64,000 nt of DNA, taken from assembly GCF_900157365.1 (NCBI RefSeq), contig NZ_FUEZ01000003.1, positions 248,001 through 312,000 on the forward strand, written 5' to 3'. The notes under the pieces were generated by a model, which saw only the letters and a program-made list of their open reading frames with translations, did no database searches and was not told the origin of the DNA. This document shows positions 18,227 to 26,730 of this stretch, one piece after another (the first letter of the stretch is position 1; every line of letters starts with the position of its first letter). Source of the DNA: Mycobacterium numidiamassiliense (lineage in GTDB: Bacteria; Actinomycetota; Actinomycetes; Mycobacteriales; Mycobacteriaceae). A program made the translations under genes and the position numbers.

Positions 18227-19365
18227 GCGGTCCGTTACACGGCGTACGCATCGTCATGATGGGCGGGCTGGGGCCCGCACCGTTTTGCGGAATGTTGTTG
18301 GGAGACTTAGGCGCAGACGTCGTCCGCGTCGACGCCGTGACGGGAGTCGACGGACCGCTGCCCATTGACTACTCGGTTCGCCGCAGCCAGCGTTCCCTTG
18401 CCGCCGACGTGAAGGATTCCCGCGGCAGGGACCTGGTGCTGCGGTTGGCCGACGGAGCCGACGCCTTCGTCGACGTCTACCGGCCCGGCGTCGCCGAACG
18501 GCTGGGCATCGGCCCCGACGCGCTGCGGCAGCGCAATCCCCGTCTGGTCTACGCCCGCATGACCGGCTATGGGCAGGACGGCCCGATGGCCGGACACGCC
18601 GGCCACGACATCAACTACATCGCGATCGCCGGTGCCCTGCACGGCATCGGGACGGCCGAATCACCAATACCGCCACTGAATCTGGTCGGCGACTATGGCG
18701 GCGGCGGAATGCTGTTGGCCGTCGGGCTGCTCAGCGCGATCCTCGAGGCTCGCGCGTCGGGTGAAGGGCAGGTGCTCGACGTCGCGATGGTCGACGGCGT
18801 GGCAACCTTGTTGGCGCCGTACTTCGGGATGGTGCCCGAGGGTACGTGGCGCGACCGCCGCCACGACAACCTGCTCGACGGCGCCGCGCACTTCTACGGC
18901 GTGTACGCGACCGCCGACGGCGGCCACATCGCCGTCGGCGCGATGGAGCCCAAGTTCTACGCGGAGCTCTGTGCGCGCCTCGGTGTCAACGTGCCTCACG
19001 ACGACGACGAGCCGGCCGCATGGGCCGACCACCGCGCCACGCTGGCCGCACGCTTCGGCGAGAAGTCTCGCGGCGAGTGGGAGCAGATTTTGGATTCCCC
19101 GGGATGCTGTGCGACGCCGGTGCTTTCACTCGCCGAGGCGCCGCGGCATCCCCACCTGGTAGCCAGGGAGACCTTTCTCGAGCTTGACGGCATCACCCAA
19201 CCGGCTCCGGCACCGCGCTTTTCGCGGACCGTGCCTGCTGCGCCGTCATCGCCGTCGTTGCCCGGTGACCATACCCGGGCGCTGCTGGCCGAACTCGGGT
19301 TGGACGTTGACACCATCGCCCAACTCGCCGACGCCGGTGTAGTGGCGCAAAGCAGCTCACAGTGA
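18223..19365 (+). CDS. Alpha-methylacyl-CoA racemase (CaiB/BaiF family)
   Basis: A 380-residue family III CoA-transferase-fold protein. The racemase catalytic pair is visible: His in GHDINYIA and Asp in GDYGGGGM, as in mycobacterial Mcr. The start GTG overlaps the upstream TGA. The enzyme epimerises 2-methylacyl-CoA esters so that stereospecific acyl-CoA dehydrogenases can act, and such a dehydrogenase follows. This points to a methyl-branched lipid or sterol-type side chain as the operon's substrate (inference). Confidence 0.85.
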   Translation: MSGPLHGVRIVMMGGLGPAPFCGMLLGDLGADVVRVDAVTGVDGPLPIDYSVRRSQRSLAADVKDSRGRDLVLRLADGADAFVDVYRPGVAERLGIGPDALRQRNPRLVYARMTGYGQDGPMAGHAGHDINYIAIAGALHGIGTAESPIPPLNLVGDYGGGGMLLAVGLLSAILEARASGEGQVLDVAMVDGVATLLAPYFGMVPEGTWRDRRHDNLLDGAAHFYGVYATADGGHIAVGAMEPKFYAELCARLGVNVPHDDDEPAAWADHRATLAARFGEKSRGEWEQILDSPGCCATPVLSLAEAPRHPHLVARETFLELDGITQPAPAPRFSRTVPAAPSSPSLPGDHTRALLAELGLDVDTIAQLADAGVVAQSSSQ

Positions 19366-19388
19366 TCGCGACAGAGAGGCGACGATAG

Positions 19389-20684
19389 ATGTCATGGGAT
19401 TTCTCCACCGACCCGCAATGGGCGCAGCAGCTCGAATGGGTCGAAGAGTTCGTGCGCAGCGAATGCGAGCCGATCGATCTGATTATCAACGAATCCCATG
19501 ATCTGGGCGATCCGGTCCGCCAAGCTCTGATCCCCCCGCTGCAGGAGATCGTCAAGCAGCGCGGACTCTGGGCCACCCACCTGGGACCACACCTGGGCGG
19601 ACCCGGCTATGGCCAGATGAAACTCGCGCTGCTCAACGAGATTCTGGGCCGTTCGGAGTGCGCGCCAATCGTCTTCGGCTCGCAGGCACCCGACTCCGGC
19701 AACAGCGAAATCCTCGCGCACTACGGCACGCCCGAGCTCAAGACCCGCTACCTCGAGCCACTGCTGGACAACCGCATCATCTCCTGCTTCTCCATGACCG
19801 AACCGCAGGGCGGCGCCGACCCGAAAGTCTTTCGCACCACTGCGGTTCCCGACGGTGACCACTGGATCATCAACGGCGAGAAGTGGTTTTCCTCGTTCGC
19901 GTCGATGGCGTCGTTCATCATCGTGATGGCGATGACCGATCCCGACGCGCCGCCTTATCAGCGCTATTCGATGTTCGTCGTTCCCGGCGACACCCCCGGC
20001 ATCAACGTGCTACGCGACGTGGGGCTGGGGTATCAACCGTTGGGCGGCGGGCGTGAGGGCTATGTCCGTTACGAGAACGTGCGTGTGCCAGCCGATCACA
20101 TGCTCGGCCCGCGCGGTGGCGCATTCGTCGTCGCTCAAACCCGGCTGGGTGGCGGGCGCATTCACCACGCCATGCGCACCGTCGGGCTGGTCCGCCGCAT
20201 CTTCGACATGATTTGTGAGCGGGCGGTGTCGCGCTACACCCAGGGCGAGGTGCTGGCCAACAAGCAACTCGTCCAGGAGATGGTCGCCGACTCGTGGATG
20301 GAGATCGAGGCGTTTCGACTGCTGACCCTCCAAACCGCTTGGAAGATCGATCAATTCAACGATTACCAGGCGGTGCGCGCCGATATCTCGGCGGTCAAGG
20401 CGATGATGCAGAAGGTGCTGCACGACGTGTCGTCGCGGGCGCTGCAGCTACACGGATCGCTGGGCACCACGCATGAGATGCCGTTCGTGCAGTACCTGGT
20501 GGAGTCGTTCGTGCTCGGCCTGGCCGACGGCCCGACGGAAGTGCACAAGGTGACGCTGGCCCGGCAGCTGCTCAAGGACCGCGCCCCGTCGCCCGATCTT
20601 TTTCCGTCCGAACACCTGCTGCGGTTGCGCGCGGCCGCGGAGGCGAAGTTCGCCGACAAGCTGGCGGGCATCCCGCGCGGCTAG
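19389..20684 (+). CDS. ACAD10/11-like acyl-CoA dehydrogenase
   Basis: The 431-residue protein carries CFSMTEPQGGADP, INGEKWFSSFASMA, GRIHHAMRTVGLVRR, MICERAVSR and LADGPTEVHKVTLARQLLKD. These match the dehydrogenase part of ACAD11-type proteins rather than ordinary FadE enzymes. In animals ACAD10/11 carry an N-terminal APH-like kinase, and in Pseudomonas the LvaC protein works with the separate kinase LvaA on 4-hydroxyacyl-CoA. A stand-alone APH-like kinase lies at 23339-24298 here. Last gene of the thiolase operon, 23 bp after the racemase; its 3' end overlaps the convergent FAD oxidase by 4 bp. Confidence 0.87.
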   Translation: MSWDFSTDPQWAQQLEWVEEFVRSECEPIDLIINESHDLGDPVRQALIPPLQEIVKQRGLWATHLGPHLGGPGYGQMKLALLNEILGRSECAPIVFGSQAPDSGNSEILAHYGTPELKTRYLEPLLDNRIISCFSMTEPQGGADPKVFRTTAVPDGDHWIINGEKWFSSFASMASFIIVMAMTDPDAPPYQRYSMFVVPGDTPGINVLRDVGLGYQPLGGGREGYVRYENVRVPADHMLGPRGGAFVVAQTRLGGGRIHHAMRTVGLVRRIFDMICERAVSRYTQGEVLANKQLVQEMVADSWMEIEAFRLLTLQTAWKIDQFNDYQAVRADISAVKAMMQKVLHDVSSRALQLHGSLGTTHEMPFVQYLVESFVLGLADGPTEVHKVTLARQLLKDRAPSPDLFPSEHLLRLRAAAEAKFADKLAGIPRG

Positions 20685-22042
20685 AAGACCGGGTGACGCT
20701 GAAATTTGAAGACGCGCTCCGGATCCAGCGCGGCCCTGACCGCCCGTAGTCGCGCCTGCTCGGACGATTCCCACGCGTCGCCGGCGTCGGGTTGCCCTTC
20801 CCGGAATGATGTTGCGGCACGGCCGATGTCGGCGACTCGGCCCGCGTCTTCGACATCACCCAAGACGGTGTCGATCCGGCGTCTCGCGTCGTCGTCCGGG
20901 GCCGCACCGACCGCGTGCAGCAGGAATGGCGCGGGCACCGTGGTCAGCGCGCCGGCGGGGCCGTAATCCGCACAATCGGTGTGGCGCAACTCAACCATGC
21001 TCAAGCCGCCGGGCTGGCCGACCCGTGCGGCGTCGAACATCGACCCCACGAAATCGGTCGCCTCGCCTCCCAACCAGCGACCGGTGCCCCGCGCGGGTAC
21101 GGCGGCGGGCGGATCGAGATGGATCGCCGACAACGACTGCAGATCCCCCGGCCCGGTGGTGTCGACGACCGGTATTGCCGCGTCGCGCACCGCGTTTCGC
21201 ACGACGTCGAGGTGCGCCGCCCCGTCCGGCGACGCGTAGGAAAGGTGGACGACGGTGGCGCCGAGCAATTCGGCGGGGAAGGGTCCTTTGGCGGGCAGCT
21301 GCAACAGCGAGAGCGAACTGGTCACCGATTCGCTCACCACTTCCAGAGCCGATACCCACCCCGCGATGACCGCAGCCTGCGCGCTTTGCGGCCACAGCAG
21401 GGAGCCGGTCCATAACTCGGGGACGCGGAACAGCTCGATCTCGATCGACGTGGCGATACCGACGGGCGCACCCCCGCGGAACGCCAAAAGAGCCTCACGA
21501 TCGAGCGGATCGGTGGCATCGTCGCAGGCCCGGCGCAGCTGGCCGGCGCCGTCGATGTAATCCACCGCGCGCAGTGTTCCCGACGCCAGCCCGTGCTTGC
21601 GGACGAACCAGCCCACACCGCCGCCGAAGGTGTATCCGGCGACGCCGACTGTCGGCGACGTCCCACTCAGGCCGAGCAGGCCGTGGATGTGCGCCGCCTC
21701 CTGGACGGCCGGCCACATCGCACCCGCACCGACCTGGGCGGTCCGCCGGCTTACGTTGACGGAAACGTCGGTGAGCGCCGAGGTGTCCAGCAGCACCTGG
21801 TCGTCGGTTACCGGCCTGCCCGCGCCGTGGCCGGTGGCTTGGACGACGACGGGCGCGCCGCATTGCCACGCGATCTGGACCACGTGCGCAACCTGTTCGG
21901 CCGATGCCGGTCGCACGACGGCGCACGGCCGCTGGGGATAGCTCGAGTTGTCTGGGCTTGTCGCACGGGCGTATTCGTCGTCGCCGGGTTCATGTACAAC
22001 TGCGCTCAACTCTGCCCGCAGGCCCGCAACGACGTCGTCCAC
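20681..22042 (-). CDS. BBE-like FAD-linked oxidoreductase
   Basis: The 453-residue protein has a PCMH/VAO-type FAD domain: QATGHGAGRP contains the histidine that is usually 8-alpha linked to FAD, followed by SPTVGVAGYTFGGGVGWFVRKHGLA, and a C-terminal BBE-like end (AALDPERVFKF). In bicovalent members (BBE, GOOX) a Cys stands at the Ser of GTSPTVG, so only single covalent attachment is expected. It oxidises alcohols or sugars with O2 or F420-like acceptors in other members; the substrate is unknown. It is followed downstream on the opposite strand by the ACAD11-like gene and lies 2 bp from the Ddn-like stop, so it is cotranscribed with that gene. Confidence 0.82.
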   Translation of the reverse strand: MDDVVAGLRAELSAVVHEPGDDEYARATSPDNSSYPQRPCAVVRPASAEQVAHVVQIAWQCGAPVVVQATGHGAGRPVTDDQVLLDTSALTDVSVNVSRRTAQVGAGAMWPAVQEAAHIHGLLGLSGTSPTVGVAGYTFGGGVGWFVRKHGLASGTLRAVDYIDGAGQLRRACDDATDPLDREALLAFRGGAPVGIATSIEIELFRVPELWTGSLLWPQSAQAAVIAGWVSALEVVSESVTSSLSLLQLPAKGPFPAELLGATVVHLSYASPDGAAHLDVVRNAVRDAAIPVVDTTGPGDLQSLSAIHLDPPAAVPARGTGRWLGGEATDFVGSMFDAARVGQPGGLSMVELRHTDCADYGPAGALTTVPAPFLLHAVGAAPDDDARRRIDTVLGDVEDAGRVADIGRAATSFREGQPDAGDAWESSEQARLRAVRAALDPERVFKFQRHPVF

Positions 22043-22044
22043 GA

Positions 22045-22461
22045 CTATGCCTGCGTGGGAATCAGTGCGAGAACGGGGATCCGGCGAGTGGTCTTGCGCT
22101 CGTATTCGGCAAAGCCCGGATAGCGTTCGGCCTGGATCGCGTACTTGGCGTCGCGTTCGGCGCCGTGCAGCTCGACGGCATCGACTGCGATGTCGTCATC
22201 ACCCACTTCGATGCGGGCATCGGGATGCGCCACCAGATTGTGGTACCAGGCCGGGTTGCGGTCGGCGCCCGCGGCCGACGCGAATACCAGGTACCGGTCG
22301 CCGTCGGGCAGATACATCATCGGATTGACGCGTTCCTCGCCGCTGCGCGCTCCCTTACTGTGCAGCAACAGGACCGGAGCGCCCTCGAACTGTCCGCCCA
22401 GCCGGCCGTGGTTGGCACGGAATTCTTCGATATTGCGACGGTTGAATTCGTCGTCACTCAC
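22045..22461 (-). CDS. Ddn-type deazaflavin (F420)-dependent reductase family protein
   Basis: The 138-residue protein is a small split barrel of the nitroreductase Ddn/FDOR-A family: LLLHSKGARSGEERVNPMMY, ASAAGADRNPAWYHNLVAHP and YPGFAEYERKTTRRIPV are diagnostic. Members use F420H2 to reduce quinones, dihydropyran-type compounds or nitroimidazoles. The GTG at 22461 is chosen because AGGAGG lies 7 bases upstream. Divergent from a TetR regulator, with two palindromes between, and followed directly by the FAD oxidase gene, so the three form a likely regulated redox unit. Confidence 0.88.
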   Translation of the reverse strand: MSDDEFNRRNIEEFRANHGRLGGQFEGAPVLLLHSKGARSGEERVNPMMYLPDGDRYLVFASAAGADRNPAWYHNLVAHPDARIEVGDDDIAVDAVELHGAERDAKYAIQAERYPGFAEYERKTTRRIPVLALIPTQA

Positions 22462-22490
22462 GATGCCTCCTGGAGCCCTCGATTGCTTTC

Positions 22491-22517
22491 CCGCTATAGC
22501 GGAAGTAATCTTCCGCT
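22491..22517. promoter_or_regulatory. Two overlapping palindromes, TetR operator candidate
   Basis: CCGCTATAGCGG (22491-22502) is a perfect 12-bp palindrome and overlaps AGCGGAAG-TAAT-CTTCCGCT (22498-22517), with perfect 8-bp arms. The half-site TAGCGGAAG is shared, so three half-sites stand in a row. The element lies midway between divergent Ddn-like (22461) and TetR (22559) starts and probably regulates both. Confidence 0.75.
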
Positions 22518-22558
22518 TATGGTCAGCATTCCCCCACTGCCGCGTCGCGTCAAGTCGG

Positions 22559-23170
22559 ATGCGCGTGGGGACCGCTGACGCCGTGCCCGCGGCTGTCCCC
22601 CGAACCCGATCCCGCGCGGTGCGCCGGGATGCGATCGAAAATCGCGAGAAAATCCTGCGCACCGCGGCAGAACTGATAGCGCACCGGGGACACAACGTTC
22701 CGCTGACCGAGATCGCGGAAGCCGCCGGCGTCGGGGTGGGCACCTTCTACCGCGGATTCCCCGACCGCGCGGCACTGCTCGAGGAGTTGCAACGCCGCGG
22801 CTATGACCTGCTGCTGGCGGCCCTGGCCCGAATCAAGTCGGACGGGCTGACCGGCGCGGACGCCGTCGAGGCATACCTGGAGGAATGCCTGGAGCTGGCG
22901 GATCAGCTGGTGGCCTTGCCGTTGCGCGGAGCCGAGCCGCTTTCCGATGATGCTGCGCTCGATGCCAAACGCGGTATCCTGGAAGCAATTACGGACTTTC
23001 TGACCGAAGGCCAGCAGCACGGGTCGGTGCACGCCGATGTCACCGCACTTGATGTGGCGGTCTGCGGAACGCTGATCGCCACGCCGTTGCCGCATGACGG
23101 CGACTGGCCGGCCACCGCGCGACGTCATCTCAAGACGTTCGTCCGCGGGGTCCGGGCAATTGTGATCTGA
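22559..23170 (+). CDS. TetR-family transcriptional regulator
   Basis: A 203-residue TetR protein. The N-terminal HTH reads RTAAELIAHRGHNVPLTEIAEAAGVGVGTFYRGFPDRAALLEEL, shown by its AGVGVGTFYRGFPDR recognition segment. Helical ligand-binding domain to residue 203. Start ATG 22559, with an alternative GTG 22565. Divergent from the Ddn-like/FAD-oxidase unit over a strong palindrome, so it probably represses that unit and itself. The ligand is unknown. Confidence 0.9.
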   Translation: MRVGTADAVPAAVPRTRSRAVRRDAIENREKILRTAAELIAHRGHNVPLTEIAEAAGVGVGTFYRGFPDRAALLEELQRRGYDLLLAALARIKSDGLTGADAVEAYLEECLELADQLVALPLRGAEPLSDDAALDAKRGILEAITDFLTEGQQHGSVHADVTALDVAVCGTLIATPLPHDGDWPATARRHLKTFVRGVRAIVI

Positions 23171-23277
23171 CTGACCAACATTCGCCAGACTTGCCATACA
23201 GGCCGCTGCCTCCAGACATACTCTCGATGCGCACCTCTGAATGACAACTCGGGCGGTAGATCACGTTGTCGCTCGGA

Positions 23278-23300
23278 GGCGGGCACAGCGTGTGCCCGCC
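23278..23300. terminator. Bidirectional hairpin terminator
   Basis: GGCGGGCACA-GCG-TGTGCCCGCC forms a perfect 10-bp GC-rich stem with a 3-base loop between the convergent TetR and kinase genes. There is no U-run, as is common for mycobacterial terminators. Confidence 0.65.
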
Positions 23301-23338
23301 GGCACAGCGGCCCGCGCGGCAGATGTGACCTATGCGCC

Positions 23339-24298
23339 CTAGCCCACCATCGAGCGGGCCCGCTCCAGCAGCCGCGGCAGGGTGGGCACCATGGCCTCCA
23401 ATTCTGCTTGTGGAGAACGCCTTCGGCGGTTGTGCTTGACGATCAGCGACCATGTCGCGGCCGACTTGAAGCACGCTAATGCGGCGAACCAGGCTAAGTC
23501 GGCAACCTCGAAACCCAGCTCCTGCTGGTATATCTTGGCGAGCTCGGCAACCGGCGGCGCCATGCCGTCCGACTCGGGGATGCGCCGATAGGTGTCGGGA
23601 TCGGAATTGATCAGGAACCAGCCCGCATCGATACGGGGATCACCGATTGACCAGATCTCCCAATCGATGACCGCGTTGACGCGGGCGCCGACGGCCAGCA
23701 GGTTGCCCAGGCGGAAATCGCCGTGCACCACGCTGGGCCCCATGGCAGTTGGTGCCGAACGCAGTAACGCATCCCGCACCTCGGGCCAGGCCGGCACCAA
23801 CGCAGGGTCGACGGTTCGCAAGGTTTCACACCAGCGTTGGACTTCGGCAATTGAATCGATGATCGGCTCGTCTCCCAGGCCGAGGTCGACGGGCGACAGC
23901 TTGTGCAGGGCCGCCATGGCCCGAGACGCGTTGCGGTACCGTTCGACGACGTCGGGAGTCGGCACGCAGCCGTCGAAAAGCGGCTCTACGCATTCGCCGT
24001 CGAGGTGCGACATCACGAACAACGGCGGGACGTCAGGAGGGTCACCGCAGTCCTCCCACACCACCGTCGGGACCGGAACCGGTGTTGCGGCAAGCGCTTT
24101 GAGGATGCGAGCCTGACGCAGCACGTCGCGATGCGCGACCGGCTCGACGCCGGGCGGCGCCACCTTGATCACGACGGAGTCACCGCCTCGCGAGCCGCGA
24201 AACGTCAGGCTGGACGCACCCCCGGCGAGCGTGGCGACGTCGACAACGTCGGCGCCGGCCAGTCGCCGGCGTAGTTCGTCGATGGCCAGCTCCGTCAT
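23339..24298 (-). CDS. APH-family phosphotransferase (LvaA/ACAD10-kinase-like)
   Basis: A 319-residue protein kinase-like small-molecule kinase: Lys45 (VVIKVAP), catalytic loop HGDFRLGN (192-199, with D194 and N199) and metal-binding D212 in IDWE. The family includes aminoglycoside kinases but also kinases for 4-hydroxyacyl-CoA (LvaA, the kinase domains of ACAD10/11). Its ATG immediately follows the SDR stop (0 bp), so the SDR and kinase are made together. An ACAD11-like dehydrogenase lies 3 kb away, favouring a metabolic role over drug resistance (inference). Confidence 0.82.
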   Translation of the reverse strand: MTELAIDELRRRLAGADVVDVATLAGGASSLTFRGSRGGDSVVIKVAPPGVEPVAHRDVLRQARILKALAATPVPVPTVVWEDCGDPPDVPPLFVMSHLDGECVEPLFDGCVPTPDVVERYRNASRAMAALHKLSPVDLGLGDEPIIDSIAEVQRWCETLRTVDPALVPAWPEVRDALLRSAPTAMGPSVVHGDFRLGNLLAVGARVNAVIDWEIWSIGDPRIDAGWFLINSDPDTYRRIPESDGMAPPVAELAKIYQQELGFEVADLAWFAALACFKSAATWSLIVKHNRRRRSPQAELEAMVPTLPRLLERARSMVG

Positions 24299-25099
24299 TC
24301 AGCCGACCGGTTTCGACCAGCCGACCTCGGCGAGGAACGGCTGGGTATGCGCGATGCGTCCGGTGAGGGTCTTCGGGTCCCCGGTACACAGCCGGAACGC
24401 GGTTTCGGTAATCAGTTCGATGTCCTCGGTGTCGGTCTTCGCGAGGTCGAGGGTGCCCGCTCCTGGGGTGGCCACCGGATTGGAGGGAGCGGCGGCGTTG
24501 ACGGCGATCCCGTCGTCGTACAGTTCGGCGGCAAGGCTTTTCGTCAGCCTATTGAGCGCGGCCTTCGCCGTTCCGTAGATGCCGAAGCCCGCGGTCCGGT
24601 CGAATTCGGAGAACGGCGGCCCGGGCGGCAAGTCGCCGCCCACCGAGGTCAGGTTGAGGATCCAGCCTCGTCCACGCTCCCGCATCGCCGGAATCGCCAG
24701 CTGGCTCAGATGCAATGGTCCAAGGACGTGCATCTCTAGCATCAGCCGGGCCCGCCGGTCCGGAAACCCGTCGAGGGGCCGCAAGAAGGTGACCGCTGCG
24801 TTGTTCACCAAGATGTCCGGCGCCCCGACGGACGCGACGATCTCGGCGAACAGCCTCTCGCGTTCCTCGGCCTGGGACAGATCTGCCTGAATCGCCACCG
24901 CTTTACCGCCAGCGGCGACGATATCGTCGCGGGTCTGGTTCAGCGAGCCTTGGTATTTGGGATCGGGGTCCATCGTGCGGGCGGTCAGCGCCACGGTAGC
25001 GCCGTGCGCTGCCAATCGGGCGGCGATCGCCTTGCCCAGTCCCCGGCTACTTCCGGTGACCAGCGCCACCATCCCGTCACACCGTCCGTCAGCGCTCAT
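24299..25099 (-). CDS. Short-chain dehydrogenase/reductase
   Basis: A 266-residue SDR with TGSSRGLG, NNAAVTF, LTSVGGD and catalytic YGTAKAA. The insertion between the Rossmann turn and helix (TARTMDPDPKYQGSLNQT) and the segment SNPVATPGAGTLD resemble SDRs paired with APH-type kinases in lva-like clusters. The stop abuts the kinase ATG. Transcribed divergently from the HD-domain gene across a 190-bp AT-richer stretch. Confidence 0.82.
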   Translation of the reverse strand: MSADGRCDGMVALVTGSSRGLGKAIAARLAAHGATVALTARTMDPDPKYQGSLNQTRDDIVAAGGKAVAIQADLSQAEERERLFAEIVASVGAPDILVNNAAVTFLRPLDGFPDRRARLMLEMHVLGPLHLSQLAIPAMRERGRGWILNLTSVGGDLPPGPPFSEFDRTAGFGIYGTAKAALNRLTKSLAAELYDDGIAVNAAAPSNPVATPGAGTLDLAKTDTEDIELITETAFRLCTGDPKTLTGRIAHTQPFLAEVGWSKPVG

Positions 25100-25289
25100 C
25101 GTCGACCTCCTCCGACCGTCCGCCAGGCGGAAACGTCCTCTCCAAACTAGAGAATGTCATTATCATCAATCGGCCCGAAGCAGCGGTCACCGCCCCCCGC
25201 GCCCCGCGGACGACCATGGCCTGAATTGTGGGAATTGCGGCATTTTGGCCGCTCCCAGATATGGCGTAACCGCCCTTAGCGTGAGTGCC

Positions 25290-25922
25290 ATGACGCTCGT
25301 TCCAGATCTCATCGAGACCTCCGTCGCGCAGGCCGCGATCCGGCTAGCGCAAACCACCGAGTCGCCATCGGTCTTCAATCACAGCGTGCGCAGCTATTTC
25401 TTCGCCGAGCTGCTGGCCGCGCGCGACGGCATCCGCCCCGGCTCCGACTACGACAGCGAGGCGTTGTTCCTCGGATGCGTCCTACACGACCTGGGCGTCG
25501 GCACCGCGGCGTCCGGTAAGTCGCGGTTTGAGGTCGAAGGTGCCGATCTCGCGGCCGCACTGCTGACCGAACACGGCTGTGTCCGCGACGTGGTGGACGG
25601 GGTTTGGGAGGCCATCGCCCTGCACACGTCCGGCGGCATTGCCGAGCGGCGTGGAGCGCTGTGCCATCTCGTTCGCAGCGGTGTGAGTGCCGATTTCGGC
25701 CGCGACGCCGACTTCATCGAGGAGCGGGTTGCGACCGCGATTCACTCCCGCTACCCCCGACTGTCGATGGCCACCACATTGGTGGAAGCGATCGTCACGC
25801 ACGCCCAGCGCAGCCCCGACGCGGCACCGCCGTACTCGATGCCGCGCGAGTTGCTGCGCGAACGGCGGACCGGTGGTCCCACCCTTTTAGAACTATTGGC
25901 CTCGCACAGGTGGGGTGATTGA
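25290..25922 (+). CDS. HD-domain hydrolase (cyanamide-hydratase-like)
   Basis: The 210-residue protein has the HD metal signature: H in VFNHSVRSY, the HD pair in LGCVLHDLGVG, and later ALHTSGGIAE and a C-terminal VTHAQ. The pattern FNHSxRSYxFAELLA is typical of HD proteins annotated as cyanamide hydratase-like. ATG 25290 is chosen because the family begins shortly before this motif. Metal-dependent hydrolase or hydratase with unknown substrate; no operon partner on this strand. Confidence 0.8.
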   Translation: MTLVPDLIETSVAQAAIRLAQTTESPSVFNHSVRSYFFAELLAARDGIRPGSDYDSEALFLGCVLHDLGVGTAASGKSRFEVEGADLAAALLTEHGCVRDVVDGVWEAIALHTSGGIAERRGALCHLVRSGVSADFGRDADFIEERVATAIHSRYPRLSMATTLVEAIVTHAQRSPDAAPPYSMPRELLRERRTGGPTLLELLASHRWGD

Positions 25923-25927
25923 TCCGG

Positions 25928-26356
25928 TCAGCGTCGGATGGACCGCCGCAGGGCGTCGAGCGAATAGCTGCCCCCGCCCGCGAAAATCAACAAGAAGAAC
26001 GCGAAGCAGAACAGAATCGCCAAACTTCCGCCATTCCCGTTCGGTGGGTCGCCGATCGGCCACAGCGAACGCGGCTGGTGTATCCAGAAATAGGCGACCG
26101 CCATTTCGCCGGACGCGATGAATGCGGCTGGCCGAGTGAACAATCCGAGGGCGATCAGCAGCCCCGCGACGAATTCGATCAGGCCGGCATACCAGGCCGG
26201 CCATGCGCCGGGTTCGACGGGGTGCGCGGGATGGACGGGCCATCCGAATAGGATCATCGCGCCCCATCCGGCGAACACGAAGCCGTAGACCGACCGGAAC
26301 AAGCTCAGCACGGCCGGCTGGTAGCCGGACAAGCGATGATTAAGGTTCTGCGTCAC
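25928..26356 (-). CDS. DoxX-family membrane protein
   Basis: A 142-residue protein with four hydrophobic helices: VLSLFRSVYGFVFAGWGAMI, LIEFVAGLLIALGLF, AAFIASGEMAVAYFW and SLAILFCFAFFLLIFAGGG. This is the DoxX/SURF4-like fold of small membrane oxidoreductase-associated proteins. Its order before mmr matches remembered Rv3064c-Rv3065. GTG start at 26356, divergent from mmr with 34 bp between. Confidence 0.85.
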   Translation of the reverse strand: MTQNLNHRLSGYQPAVLSLFRSVYGFVFAGWGAMILFGWPVHPAHPVEPGAWPAWYAGLIEFVAGLLIALGLFTRPAAFIASGEMAVAYFWIHQPRSLWPIGDPPNGNGGSLAILFCFAFFLLIFAGGGSYSLDALRRSIRR

Positions 26357-26390
26357 ATCACAACGTTACGGCCGCTACCAAGGAGGCGTC

Positions 26391-26714
26391 TTGGCGTACT
26401 TGCTCCTGCTCGGCGCGATTTTCACGGAGGTGATCGCGACCAGCCTGCTCAAGAGCACCGAAGGGTTCAGCCGACCGTGGCCGACGGTCATCTGCCTGGT
26501 CAACTACGGCGTTTCTTTTGCGCTCTTGGCCTGGTCGATCTCGCGCGGTATGCAGACCGACGTTGCGTACGCATTGTGGTCGGCGATCGGCACGGCCGCC
26601 ATCGTGCTCATCGCCGTACTGTTTCTCGGCTCGCCCCTAACGGTCTCGAAGGTGGCGGGTGTCGCGCTGATCATCATCGGTGTAGTGACGTTGAATCTCT
26701 CCGGCGCGCACTAG
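26391..26714 (+). CDS. mmr: Small multidrug resistance efflux protein Mmr/EmrE
   Basis: The 107-residue SMR protein has four membrane helices and the essential Glu in helix 1 (AIFTEVIATSLLKSTEGF), then WPTVICLVNYGVSFALL, YALWSAIGTAAIV and VAGVALIIIGVVTLNL. It is a proton-coupled antiporter for quaternary cations and dyes, active as a dimer. TTG start follows AAGGAGG (26379-26385). In M. tuberculosis a TetR gene follows mmr (from memory); here a secreted protease does, so local control differs. Confidence 0.95.
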   Translation: MAYLLLLGAIFTEVIATSLLKSTEGFSRPWPTVICLVNYGVSFALLAWSISRGMQTDVAYALWSAIGTAAIVLIAVLFLGSPLTVSKVAGVALIIIGVVTLNLSGAH

Positions 26715-26730
26715 GTTCCATCGGCGTACT

